DNA of 33,550 nt from Comamonadaceae bacterium CG_4_9_14_3_um_filter_60_33 (lineage in GTDB: Bacteria > Pseudomonadota > Gammaproteobacteria > Burkholderiales > Burkholderiaceae_C), in the NCBI GenBank assembly GCA_002789915.1, contig PFUD01000178.1:1-33550 (forward strand), given 5' to 3'. The translations under genes and the position numbers were made by a program. Positions within the stretch are counted from its first letter, which is position 1, and the number at the start of each line of letters is the position of its first letter. Below are positions 1 to 6,624 of this stretch, piece by piece. Under the pieces are notes generated by a model, which was not told where the DNA came from, did no database searches, and saw only the letters and a program-made list of their open reading frames with translations.

Positions 1-10
1 TGGCTTAAAG

Positions 11-26
11 AGGCACGTTATTTGCA
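11..26 (+). promoter_or_regulatory. Sigma-54 (RpoN) promoter for porin 1
   Basis: The 16-mer AGGCACGTTATTTGCA fits the -24/-12 consensus TGGCACG-N4-TTGCA at every defined position except the first. The invariant GG (12-13) and GC (24-25) are spaced correctly. Transcription would start near 37, giving a leader of about 112 nt before the porin start at 149. Sigma-54 use implies an enhancer-binding activator; its site may lie before the window. The assignment is a motif match only. Confidence 0.6.
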
Positions 27-148
27 TTCAACCCACCCTGTTGGTGCTTTAACAGCGCCTTCATGGTGAAATCAGTCATGTGAAGTTTTTTCGCTATTTC
101 AAAACTCACCATAAATGGTGTTTTGATTTTTTAACTTTAGGAGTTTTC

Positions 149-1156
149 ATGAAAAAAAGTTTAGTTGCTTTGGCAGTGCTCGCTGCTTCGGGTGCCTCGT
201 TTGCCCAATCGTCTGTCACCGTTTACGGTATTCTTGACCTGTGGGTCGGTTCGCTAGATGACGGTGCGACATCGACAACGCTGTTGGACAGCGGTGGCGT
301 GAATACAAATCGTTGGGGTCTGAAGGGTTCTGAAGACTTGGGTGGTGGTCTAAAGGCCCATTTCAACTTGGAACAAGCTTTTGAATCTGATACTGGCGCA
401 GCTGGTGATGCCACGCTCGCCTTCGCGCGTCAGTCCTGGGTTGGCTTCTCGGGTGGTTTCGGTGAAGTGCGTGTCGGCCGCACAACCACACCGTTTGATG
501 ACATTAGCGGTGCGTCTGATGCGCTTTTTGATTCTGCTTTGTCACCAATGTACGGTGTTGGCGCTCCCAATGACCTTTTTGCCAGCGCAAACTACATATC
601 GCGTCCCAACAACACCATTTTTTACCAAGCGCCTGATTTTGGCGGTTTCAGTGGTGCCATCAGCTACAGCTTGGACGAAAATGCTGTTGGTGCCGCAAGC
701 GTGACATCGTTGAACCTTACCTACGGTGCAGGCCCCGTGGCTGTCCAGTTGGGCTATCAAACCGAAGACATCGACAATACAGCCTTATTGCCCGATGACT
801 ACAGCGTGGTGCGCTTGGGGGGCTCGTATGACTTTGGTGTTGCTAAGGTGATGGCTAACTACGGCAAGGCAACCAGTATCGGCAACCAAGCAGGCTACGA
901 CGCTACTGATTACCAAATCGGTGCAGACTTTCCGGTTGGACCGGTGGTTGTGGTGTCTGTGAGCTATGCCAAGTCAGACGACAGTAATCCCGCTGGCGTG
1001 TTTGAAGAATCTCGTGATGGCTACGGTATTGGTGCAACCTACACCTTGTCCAAGCGCACCTTCTTGTATGGTGGCTACCAAGCAGTGACCACGGAAACAG
1101 CTGTTGGCGACGTCGACACAAGCCTGTTTGCAGTGGGTATCAATCACCGCTTCTAA
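149..1156 (+). CDS. Outer-membrane general porin (Burkholderiales porin family), copy 1
   Basis: Encodes a 335-residue trimeric beta-barrel porin for passive diffusion of small hydrophilic solutes across the outer membrane. Residues 1-19 are a Sec signal peptide ending ASFA, cut before Q20. The mature protein opens SSVTVYG, has the family motif GLKGSEDLGGGLKA near its N-terminus, YTLSKRTFLYGGY near the C-terminus, and ends in the terminal Phe needed for barrel insertion (NHRF). The ATG at 149 is preferred over the in-frame one at 80 because it starts the signal peptide and follows a TAGGAG ribosome site at 138-143. It is probably transcribed alone: a sigma-54-type promoter lies upstream and a strong terminator at 1209. 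Solute specificity cannot be read from the sequence. Confidence 0.93.
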   Translation: MKKSLVALAVLAASGASFAQSSVTVYGILDLWVGSLDDGATSTTLLDSGGVNTNRWGLKGSEDLGGGLKAHFNLEQAFESDTGAAGDATLAFARQSWVGFSGGFGEVRVGRTTTPFDDISGASDALFDSALSPMYGVGAPNDLFASANYISRPNNTIFYQAPDFGGFSGAISYSLDENAVGAASVTSLNLTYGAGPVAVQLGYQTEDIDNTALLPDDYSVVRLGGSYDFGVAKVMANYGKATSIGNQAGYDATDYQIGADFPVGPVVVVSVSYAKSDDSNPAGVFEESRDGYGIGATYTLSKRTFLYGGYQAVTTETAVGDVDTSLFAVGINHRF

Positions 1157-1208
1157 TCACATTGCCAGCTCTGGAGCCTGATCGGGCTTCAGTCGGTGCG
1201 CACACTTG

Positions 1209-1238
1209 AAAAAAGCCACCTTCGGGTGGCTTTTTTTT
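1209..1238 (+). terminator. Rho-independent terminator after porin 1
   Basis: A GCCACC/GGTGGC stem (1215-1220 and 1225-1230) closed by a TTCG tetraloop has an A-run before it and eight T after it. The A/T flanks let it act in both directions. Confidence 0.92.
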
Positions 1239-1357
1239 GCTTCAACGCTCGCCCACCGCAGGGTTCAAAAAAAAATTGTCACGTTTTTGAAATGCGATGC
1301 GACTAACTATGTGATGACATGGCACGGTGCAATGTCACACACCAGAAAGGAAGCATC

Positions 1358-1663
1358 ATGAAATCCCTACTTATCGCCACCGCCCTGGTTGCCACAAGCT
1401 TTGCAGCCTCCGCGGAATATAAGGGCATCCGGTACGAGCCCGGCGTCAACAACACCACCAGCGCTCATCAGTCCCGCGCCACTGCGGCGCATCAAACCAC
1501 TGCCGCCACCAAAGCGAGCACCTTTGCTTTCAGCGAGTCCGCCATGCGTGCCGCTGAGCGCAAGGCCTTGTTGGCATCGCTCAGCGCATCTGGCCAAACG
1601 ACGCAATCCGCCACCGTTGTCTGGGGCGAGCCAGCGTCTGCTTATTCACCGGACGGTCAATAA
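1358..1663 (+). CDS. Small exported protein of unknown function
   Basis: A 101-residue protein that I do not recognise. The first 19 residues form a Sec signal peptide (MKSLLIATALV..., cut after ASA), so it is probably periplasmic or released. The mature part is rich in Ala, Thr and Ser, has no cysteine and no membrane segment, and contains a short helical-looking stretch with MRAAERKALLASL. The ATG at 1358 follows a good AGAAAGGA ribosome site (1344-1351); the longer frame from 1319 would bury the signal peptide. It ends 49 bases before porin 2 with no terminator between, so the two are likely cotranscribed and it may be an accessory envelope protein. That role is inference from position only. 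Confidence 0.7.
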   Translation: MKSLLIATALVATSFAASAEYKGIRYEPGVNNTTSAHQSRATAAHQTTAATKASTFAFSESAMRAAERKALLASLSASGQTTQSATVVWGEPASAYSPDGQ

Positions 1664-1712
1664 CGCGCGCATTGAACGCGACGTCATTTTGCTTAACCTT
1701 AAAGGATTCATC

Positions 1713-2732
1713 ATGAAGAAAAGTTTAGTGGGGTTGGCCGTTCTGGCGGCCACTGGGGCGGCTTTGGCCCAGTCATCGGTCTCAGCTTATGGGGAACTCG
1801 ATGTCTGGTTTGGCGGTTTACGCACCGATAACGGCGCTGGCGCCACCACGTCGCAGACGGCTATCGGCAGCGGCGGCATCGACGAATCTTACTGGGGCCT
1901 GAAAGGCTCGGAAGACCTGGGCGGTGGTCTGAGAGCCAACTTTGCCCTGGAGCAGGGGTTTGAAATCGACTCCGGCGCGGCGGGTGCCTACACCGGGCAA
2001 AGCACCGGCTCGCAGGCGTTCGACCGTCAGTCTTGGGTGGGCTTGTCAGGCAACTTTGGTGAAATTCAGATCGGCAAAGTCTGGAGCGCCTACGACGACA
2101 TCACCGGGGCTTCGAACGCCATTTTCGACTCCGCTGCGCTGGCCCCGGTTTATCGGGTTTTCAAAAGCGTTGAGTACATCGACCGACCCACCAACGGTTT
2201 GCGCTACACCTCCCCCGAGATAGCAGGTTTCACCGGTGCCGTCAGTTACAGCCTGGACGAAGACAGCACGACGAACCCATCGGTCCGAAGCGTGTCGTTG
2301 TCTTACGCCGGGGGCCCGCTCGCGGCACAGTTGGGCTACCAGGAGGAAGAAACCATTGGCGTACCCGATAACGCCAGCTTTGCCATGCTGGGGGCTTCGT
2401 ACGACTTCAACATACTGACGACCAAGCTGATTTACGCCAAAGCCGACAACGTGGGCAGCCTGCCCGGGGTGGAGGCCAGCGAGTGGCAAATCGGCGCCGA
2501 CATTCCGCTAAGCCCAGCCATGGTGGTGTCAGTCAGCTACGCCAAGTCTGACGACAGCCAACCGGCCAATGTGTTTGAGGCCGAGCGCGAGGGCTATGCC
2601 ATCGCCGCCACCTATACCCTGTCCAAGCGCACTTACCTTTATGGGGGCTACACCTACAGCAGCGAAACCCAACCATCTGCGGATGATGCCACGAGCGAGG
2701 CACTGGCCTTGGGCATTCGACACAGCTTCTGA
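1713..2732 (+). CDS. Outer-membrane general porin, copy 2
   Basis: A 339-residue porin of the same family as its two neighbours. The signal peptide ends AALA before Q20; the mature chain carries GLKGSEDLGGGLRA near the start, YTLSKRTYLYGGY near the end, and a terminal Phe (RHSF). The ATG at 1713 follows an AAAGGA ribosome site at 1701-1706; the long in-frame extension upstream overlaps the preceding small gene and is not credible. Its C-terminal third (VVSVSYAKSDDSQPANVFE) is very close to that of porin 1 (VSYAKSDDSNPAGVFE), so copies 1 and 2 look like a more recent duplication than copy 3. It lies directly behind the small exported protein and ahead of a terminator at 2785. Confidence 0.93.
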   Translation: MKKSLVGLAVLAATGAALAQSSVSAYGELDVWFGGLRTDNGAGATTSQTAIGSGGIDESYWGLKGSEDLGGGLRANFALEQGFEIDSGAAGAYTGQSTGSQAFDRQSWVGLSGNFGEIQIGKVWSAYDDITGASNAIFDSAALAPVYRVFKSVEYIDRPTNGLRYTSPEIAGFTGAVSYSLDEDSTTNPSVRSVSLSYAGGPLAAQLGYQEEETIGVPDNASFAMLGASYDFNILTTKLIYAKADNVGSLPGVEASEWQIGADIPLSPAMVVSVSYAKSDDSQPANVFEAEREGYAIAATYTLSKRTYLYGGYTYSSETQPSADDATSEALALGIRHSF

Positions 2733-2784
2733 GCGCCAACACCCGTTGGCGACTGCCCACGCTACGGCGCTACCGCGCCAACCC

Positions 2785-2807
2785 AAGCCGCCTCCGGGCG
2801 GTTTTTT
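2785..2807 (+). terminator. Rho-independent terminator after porin 2
   Basis: Stem AAGCCGCC (2785-2792), loop TCCG, then GGCGGTTT (2797-2804) running into a T-tract to 2808. Eight base pairs including the A-T closing pairs. Confidence 0.88.
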
Positions 2808-3034
2808 TATCAAGCGGCTGCGCCGTTGAATGAGGTCGAGCATTTGGTTCTGCTTTAATTTGTTGCACAGCCACCACAAATGCACCAATCATGCGCAAGT
2901 TTAAAGACCATTTTGGGGCGAAAGCACCAGCTATCTGTTGCAATAGCGTCTAACTTCCTACAACAGGAGGTTGGCTCTGGGTCCTGAAGCACGTTGGTTT
3001 CAGGGCCTCATGTTTAACCTTGGAGAAATTTGAA

Positions 3035-4108
3035 ATGAAAAAATCCCTGATCGCATTGGCCGTTCTGGCCGCTTCCGGCGCCGCCATGGCCCAATCTTCG
3101 GTGACCTTGTTTGGCCGTCTTGACGCCGCTGTTGGCTACATCGACACAGAAGTTTCGAGCAATAATCCACTGAATGTAAAACCATCGCAGTCGCAAACTG
3201 TGGTGAATTCATCTACTTTCAACACCACCTACTGGGGGATCAAGGGCACTGAAGACCTGGGCGGCGGCTTGAAAGCCAATTTCAACCTGCAAAGCAACTT
3301 CAATATTGATACCGGCGCAATTGGTAAAGGTCAGAGTTTGTTTGAACGCAACGCCACAGTGGGCTTGTCGGGCGGTTTCGGTACCGTCAATCTGGGCCGT
3401 CAATACACCCCCTACTACGCCATATATGCTTCGACCGCCATGATTGGCAATGCCAACCTTGACGCTGAGACAGTGTATGGCGCTGGCCTTGTTCAAGGTG
3501 TCACCCGCGCCAGCAATTCGATCCGCTATGACTCTCCCTCTTTCAGCGGCTTTACCGTGTCGGGTTTGGTCGGTTTGGGTGAAAATGACACCCTGTCACC
3601 TGATAATGCGGGTGGTGACTCCACCGACACTTACAGCTTGAACGTCATGTACAAAGCTGGTCCTTTACTGGTCGGTTACGGCTACCAGCAACGAAAGCTG
3701 GCACAAGTTACTCCCGGTGTCCAGCAAGACGAACTCAGCTACAACATGGTTGGTGCAAGCTATGACTTTGGTATGGCCAAAATCACTGGCGGTTACCAAA
3801 AGGTTGAGAATGACCTCGCCGGTGCTGCAAACCAAGAAGACGACGAGTTCAACGTGGGCGTGAGCGTTCCGGTCGGTCCGGCTACCACCCTCTGGGCTGG
3901 TTATGCTGACTCGCAATCCGATTTTGGCAACGGCAATTCGCTGGACAGCAATGGTTACACATTGGCAGCGACTTACCAACTGTCCAAGCGCACCAAGTTG
4001 TACGGTGCTTACGCCTACACAGAAATCGAATCATCTAAGGATCAGGGCGTTACTATTGACAACACACAGACAGACAAGTTTGCGGTTGGCGTTGTCCACC
4101 TGTTCTAA
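3035..4108 (+). CDS. Outer-membrane general porin, copy 3
   Basis: A 357-residue porin, the longest and most diverged of the three. The signal peptide ends AAMA before Q20; the mature chain starts SSVTLFGRLDAAVGY. It has the family motifs GIKGTEDLGGGLKA and YQLSKRTKLYGAY and ends VVHLF with the terminal Phe. The ATG at 3035 follows GGAGA (3022-3026); a TTG at 3020 is in frame but would only add five residues before the signal peptide. It has its own 226-base upstream region and its own terminator, so it is a separate transcription unit. The first third and the loop regions differ most from copies 1 and 2, which suggests a different pore or surface-loop specificity (inference). Confidence 0.93.
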   Translation: MKKSLIALAVLAASGAAMAQSSVTLFGRLDAAVGYIDTEVSSNNPLNVKPSQSQTVVNSSTFNTTYWGIKGTEDLGGGLKANFNLQSNFNIDTGAIGKGQSLFERNATVGLSGGFGTVNLGRQYTPYYAIYASTAMIGNANLDAETVYGAGLVQGVTRASNSIRYDSPSFSGFTVSGLVGLGENDTLSPDNAGGDSTDTYSLNVMYKAGPLLVGYGYQQRKLAQVTPGVQQDELSYNMVGASYDFGMAKITGGYQKVENDLAGAANQEDDEFNVGVSVPVGPATTLWAGYADSQSDFGNGNSLDSNGYTLAATYQLSKRTKLYGAYAYTEIESSKDQGVTIDNTQTDKFAVGVVHLF

Positions 4109-4146
4109 TCTGACGCTGGCGCAAGTCAGCTGACGGTTAAAACCTC

Positions 4147-4181
4147 AAAAACCCCGCCTGGGCAACCCGGCGGGGTTTTTT
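4147..4181 (+). terminator. Rho-independent terminator after porin 3
   Basis: CCCCGCC pairs with GGCGGGG, with an inner GGG/CCC helix beyond a one-base bulge and a CAA loop. It is preceded by five A and followed by six T. A very strong terminator. Confidence 0.93.
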
Positions 4182-4215
4182 AATGGCTGAGTGATTTCAA
4201 AATGAGATTTACACC

Positions 4216-4487
4216 ATGATGACCCTGCATAACCCGCCCCATCCAGGTGAAGTCTTGCGCGAGTATCTACCTGCAGATATGTCTGTGACAAAAGTCGCGC
4301 TGCGCATTGGTGTGTCGCGCCAGGCTTTTTCGAAACTGCTCAGCGGCAAAGCCGGCGTAAGCGCAGAAATAGCTTTTCGGCTGGCTGCTGCGCCAGCGCT
4401 GAATTCTGTCTGAACATGCAGCAAGCGTTTGACCTGTGGCAGATTCGCCAGACCGGCCTGCCCAAGGTGCAGCGGCTGCCGGCTTGA
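4216..4487 (+). pseudogene. higA-type antitoxin, frameshifted copy 1
   Basis: The frame opening MMTLHNPPHPGEVLREYL is the N-terminus of the HigA/VapI-type XRE antitoxin family, with a helix-turn-helix around VALRIGVSRQAFSKLLSG. The intact family member is about 95 residues. Here the frame runs off after RLAAAP and stops at 4413. Alignment with the second copy (4931) shows a 7-base deletion: between GCG and AGCGCT this copy has 2 bases and the other has 9. Restoring the frame gives SAEFCLNMQQAFDLWQIRQ and a stop at 4485-4487, the expected HigA end. No higB toxin is visible beside it, so it is an orphan remnant. The truncated 65-residue product still contains the HTH and might be expressed, but that is untested. 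Confidence 0.82.
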
Positions 4488-4542
4488 ATTGATTGTGGAT
4501 AAACCTGATAGCGATAAGCGCTTTGCTTAAAGAAATGCGGCG

Positions 4543-4574
4543 AGCCCTCAGCCAGGAAATCTGGTGAGGCTTTT
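4543..4574 (+). terminator. Possible terminator hairpin
   Basis: AGCC-CTCA-CCAG pairs with CTGG-TGAGGCT around the loop GAAAT, with two bulged bases on the left arm, followed by TTTT. It would separate the higA remnant from the next small gene. The short T-run and the bulges make it only moderately convincing. Confidence 0.4.
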
Positions 4575-4613
4575 GGCTGGGTGCTAAACTGGTTTTCATA
4601 TTTGGAGCCCCTC

Positions 4614-4874
4614 ATGAGCATTGACGCCGTCGTATTTAAAACCTTTCGCAAGCTTGGCGCTGACGATGCCGACGCGGCCGCGTTCGCGGAGGAACTCAAT
4701 GAGGCGATTGACAAACGTTATGCTTTGCATGCAGATGCATTGGCAACGAAGACAGATTTAGCAGAATTAAAGACCGATCTCATTAAAGCCATCGCAGAAT
4801 CGCAACGCTGGACCATCACCGCCATGTTCGCTGCCGTAGGTATCTTTGCTGCTTTGACAAAAGTACTGAATTAG
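4614..4874 (+). CDS. Small coiled-coil membrane protein (DUF1640/CCDC90-like), copy 1
   Basis: An 86-residue protein: an N-terminal globular segment (VVFKTFRKLGADDADAAAFA), a charged heptad-like helix through residues 26-58 (LATKTDLAELKTDLIKAIAE), and one C-terminal hydrophobic segment (about 63-82, ending ALTKVLN). This plan, a helix pointing away from a single C-terminal membrane anchor, matches bacterial DUF1640/CCDC90-like proteins, whose function is not established. The ATG at 4614 follows TTTGGAG (4601-4607). A TG-C-TAAACT extended -10 lies at 4582-4590. The last 33 residues are nearly identical to those of the copy at 6239, so the family has duplicated locally among TA remnants. Confidence 0.75.
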   Translation: MSIDAVVFKTFRKLGADDADAAAFAEELNEAIDKRYALHADALATKTDLAELKTDLIKAIAESQRWTITAMFAAVGIFAALTKVLN

Positions 4875-4930
4875 TGGCACTATTTTTTCAGGCTTTTTTT
4901 GACCCCAAGTTCCTTGGTTTTCATCACGCC

Positions 4931-5208
4931 ATGACGACCCTGAATAGCCCGCCCCATCCAGGTGAAGTCTTGCGCGAGTATTTGCCTATGAATATGTCGG
5001 CGACAGAAGTCGCGCTACGCACAGGTGTGTCGCGCCAGGCTTTTTCGAAACTTCTCACGACAAAGCCGGCATAAGCACAGAAATGGCTTGTCGACTGGCC
5101 GCTGCGCTTCAGACCAGCGCTGAATTCTGGCTGAACCTACAGCAAGCGTTTGACCTCTGGCAGGTTCGCCAGACCGGCCTGCCCAAGGTACAGCGCCTGG
5201 CGGCGTGA
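4931..5208 (+). pseudogene. higA-type antitoxin, frameshifted copy 2
   Basis: Starts MTTLNSPPHPGEVLREYL, again the HigA/VapI family, and carries the same helix-turn-helix (VALRTGVSRQAFSKLL). A one-base deletion after CTTCTCAC, relative to copy 1 (ACGACAAAG here against AGCGGCAAAG there), shifts the frame and gives a stop after 47 codons. The remainder is readable in the shifted frame: RLAAALQTSAEFWLNLQQAF and an end at 5206-5208. Copies 1 and 2 are inactivated by different lesions, so both were intact when the duplication happened. No cognate higB is adjacent. The sequence after the stop (GATTGTGGATAAACCTG) is repeated after copy 1 at about 4490, so the duplicated unit extends beyond the gene. 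Confidence 0.82.
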
Positions 5209-5232
5209 ATTGATTGTGGATAAACCTGCTTG

Positions 5233-5299
5233 CGATAAGCGATTTGCGCTACACGCAACGCAGCTTGCCACACACGGTGATGTGGAAGCAGTGCGCAAA
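5233..5299 (+). pseudogene. Internal fragment of the DUF1640-like gene
   Basis: Translates as DKRFALHATQLATHGDVEAV, identical to the coiled-coil part of the intact copy at 6239 (DNA 6328-6393 differs at only a few third positions). It has no start and no membrane segment, and runs directly into the promoter of the next intact copy. It marks an old duplication joint. Confidence 0.8.
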
Positions 5300-5314
5300 A
5301 TTTTTTCTGGCTGT

Positions 5315-5320
5315 TAAACT
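5315..5320 (+). promoter_or_regulatory. -10 element, leaderless start of DUF1640-like copy 2
   Basis: TAAACT in a context (CTGTTAAACTG) shared with the other two intact copies (4585-4590 and 6226-6231). The ATG begins 8 bases after its last base, so the transcript would start at or within a base or two of the start codon. No Shine-Dalgarno sequence is present. No good -35 was found. Confidence 0.4.
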
Positions 5321-5327
5321 GCGCGCC

Positions 5328-5582
5328 ATGAGCTCAATCACCTTCGACACCTTGAAGTTCGCCAATCGGCTCAAAAGTGCCGGCATGAGCGACGCGCAAG
5401 CGCAAGCGTTCGCAGAAGCACAAAAGGATGTTTTTGCCGAAGCGCTTGATACAACGCTGGCAACCAAGGTCGACGTGGCGCGCCTGGAAGCCAAACTCGA
5501 CCACGAGGCATCCCTGCTGAAGTGGATGGTGGGTGTGCTGTTGGCGGTGGCCATTGCCAATTTTGCCAAGCAGTTTTTTTAG
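5328..5582 (+). CDS. Small coiled-coil membrane protein (DUF1640/CCDC90-like), copy 2
   Basis: An 84-residue protein starting MSSITFDTLKFANRLKSAG, the classic N-terminus of the DUF1640-like group, followed by an Ala/Gln-rich helix (SDAQAQAFAEAQKDVFAEAL), the segment LATKVDVARLEAKLDHEASL and a C-terminal hydrophobic anchor (LLKWMVGVLLAVAIANF). It is a different paralogue from copies 1 and 3: the N- and C-termini do not align, only the architecture does. The ATG at 5328 is chosen because the family N-terminus starts there; the upstream in-frame sequence is the fragment of another copy. There is no ribosome binding site, and the -10 hexamer ends 7 bases before the ATG, suggesting a leaderless message. 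Confidence 0.75.
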   Translation: MSSITFDTLKFANRLKSAGMSDAQAQAFAEAQKDVFAEALDTTLATKVDVARLEAKLDHEASLLKWMVGVLLAVAIANFAKQFF

Positions 5583-5605
5583 AATCTGCGGTTTTTGTTC
5601 ACGCC

Positions 5606-5831
5606 GTGACGGCCCCCATGCGTCAACTTACTTCTCAAAGGCAAAGTCGGCGTAAGCGCAGAAATGGCATTTGGCCTGGACGTGAGTACCGCCATTCGCT
5701 TATTCCTGCGAAGTATTGTCGAAAAAGGCGGCCTCCCCATAGACGTGCCTGGTCCCAGCGCTACAACACTGGCGGCCATCAAGGCATCCAAGACCAGCAA
5801 GGTAACGGAAGCGTTTCTTGACAACTTTTGA
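5606..5831 (+). pseudogene. Chimeric antitoxin remnant: higA scrap joined to a RelB/DinJ C-terminus
   Basis: The first bases (GTGACGGCCCCC) match the start of higA copy 2 with ATG changed to GTG; most of the HTH is then missing, and LLKGKVGVSAEMAF matches the HigA core in a different frame. In that same frame the sequence continues as GLDVSTAIRLFLRSIVEKGG, LPIDVP and a stop at 5829-5831. This second half is the RelB/DinJ antitoxin signature (DinJ has LDMSTAFNLFLKQVV followed by GLPFEL). An ATG at 5664 would give a 55-residue product carrying the whole DinJ-like C-terminus. The yafQ-type remnant starts 8 bases after the stop, the spacing expected of a dinJ-yafQ operon. Confidence 0.75.
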
Positions 5832-5839
5832 GCTTTAGC

Positions 5840-5965
5840 ATGTCCAGGGCGCTCAAGGAAACCAGTCAGTTCAAGACAAACAAGAAGCGCATTAAGAGGT
5901 CTGGCCGCTGCAATTGGGAAAACATGCGCAGTGTCGTGAAAGAACTACAGAGCCCGCTGGCAAGC
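5840..5965 (+). pseudogene. yafQ-type toxin, truncated
   Basis: The frame MSRALKETSQFKTNKKRIKR followed by NMRSVVKELQSPL resembles the first 40 residues of YafQ/RelE-type mRNA interferases (typical start: LRTIKQTSQFKKDYKRMKKRG, here compared in parts). The catalytic C-terminal half, with the His and Arg residues of the YafQ active site, is absent. It follows the DinJ-like remnant, supporting a former dinJ-yafQ module. The frame has no stop until 6535, so it reads through 270 bases of unrelated sequence into the DUF1640-like gene at 6239. I regard the open frame as accidental and the toxin as dead. Confidence 0.68.
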
Positions 5966-5971
5966 TGCATC

Positions 5972-6222
5972 AGATGTATGTCGGCCCCGACGGCGAGCCA
6001 GTGCAAAAGCTCATGGCTCAAAAAAATGCACTCAATGCAGCGGCTGCTCTTGGCCCTCTTGCTCGTTCGGCAAAGGCGTTGGTTTGCACTGCCGTGTTGC
6101 CAAGGCACTATCGCGTCATACGGCGCCTTCTCCAGCGAAAATTCCATAAAGGGCAGCGGTTGCTGCGTCACGCGCGCCCGGCGGGGTTTTTTAGCAGGGT
6201 TGGCAAATTTATTCCCTCTATG
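5972..6222 (+). other. Unassigned sequence between yafQ remnant and next gene
   Basis: No gene is recognised on either strand. Several frames are open here, but none has a ribosome site or a recognisable domain. A GCCCGGCGGGGTTTTTT segment (around 6178-6192) resembles the 3' arm of the porin 3 terminator and may be a stray copy of it. Confidence 0.5.
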
Positions 6223-6225
6223 CAC

Positions 6226-6231
6226 TAAACT
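6226..6231 (+). promoter_or_regulatory. -10 element, leaderless start of DUF1640-like copy 3
   Basis: TAAACT in the context GCACTAAACTG, with the ATG at 6239 beginning 8 bases after its last base. Same arrangement as at 5315. A TTGGCA at 6200-6205 could be a -35, but the spacing of 20 bases is long. Confidence 0.4.
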
Positions 6232-6238
6232 GAAATGC

Positions 6239-6535
6239 ATGGAACTTGAAATTTACAGCGCCTTTATCAACGCAGGCGTTCCACCAGAAAATGCCAAGGC
6301 GGCAGTTGAGTCTATCAATCGTGAAATTGACAAGCGCTTTGCGCTGCACGCAACGCAACTTGCAACACACGGTGATGTGGAAGCGGTGCGTAAGGATGTA
6401 GGTGTCTTGCGCAAAGAAATGGCCGAGATGAAAACCGAACTAATCAAAGCCATCGCCGAGTCCCAACGTTGGACCATCACCGCCATTTTTGCAGCAGTCG
6501 GCGTTTTTGCAGCCTTGACTAAAGTACTGAATTAG
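6239..6535 (+). CDS. Small coiled-coil membrane protein (DUF1640/CCDC90-like), copy 3
   Basis: A 98-residue protein starting MELEIYSAFINAGVPPENAK. It continues with FALHATQLATHGDVEAVRKD and a heptad-like Lys/Glu helix (VLRKEMAEMKTELIKAIAES), then a C-terminal hydrophobic segment ending FAALTKVLN, almost the same tail as copy 1 (4614). Copies 1 and 3 are therefore closer paralogues, with copy 3 carrying 12 more residues of coil. The ATG at 6239 is chosen from the family N-terminus; the frame is open far upstream only because it fuses with the dead yafQ. The message is probably leaderless. Function unknown; a membrane-anchored coiled-coil scaffold is the most that can be said. Confidence 0.75.
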   Translation: MELEIYSAFINAGVPPENAKAAVESINREIDKRFALHATQLATHGDVEAVRKDVGVLRKEMAEMKTELIKAIAESQRWTITAIFAAVGVFAALTKVLN

Positions 6536-6573
6536 TCGGGCCAAATTCACGGCTGAAGGCTAGATTCGTACTT

Positions 6574-6624
6574 ATGACTTTCACCACTTTTACAACTCAT
6601 AAATTCGTCCGCAAGTTTTTTTAA
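6574..6624 (+). pseudogene. DUF1640-like remnant, 16 codons
   Basis: MTFTTFTTHKFVRKFF followed by a stop. The first 13 residues resemble the family N-terminus (copy 2 has SITFDTLKFANR), and the final KFF-stop matches the tail KQFF-stop of copy 2, so nearly all of the gene between has been lost. The bases after it (TTTAAACTGCCGCGCC) resemble the copy 2 promoter (GTTAAACTGCGCGCC). Confidence 0.55.

Noticed and set aside
1319-1334. TGGCACGGTGCAATGT as a second sigma-54 promoter
   Set aside because: The -24 half fits but the -12 half lacks TTGC at the required spacing.
2927-2942. TTGCA before porin 3 as the -12 half of a sigma-54 promoter
   Set aside because: The invariant GG is missing at the -24 position.
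5914-6228. A 104-codon open frame containing KLHQMYVGPDGEPVQKL
   Set aside because: It begins inside the yafQ remnant, has no ribosome site and no recognised family; kept as unassigned sequence.
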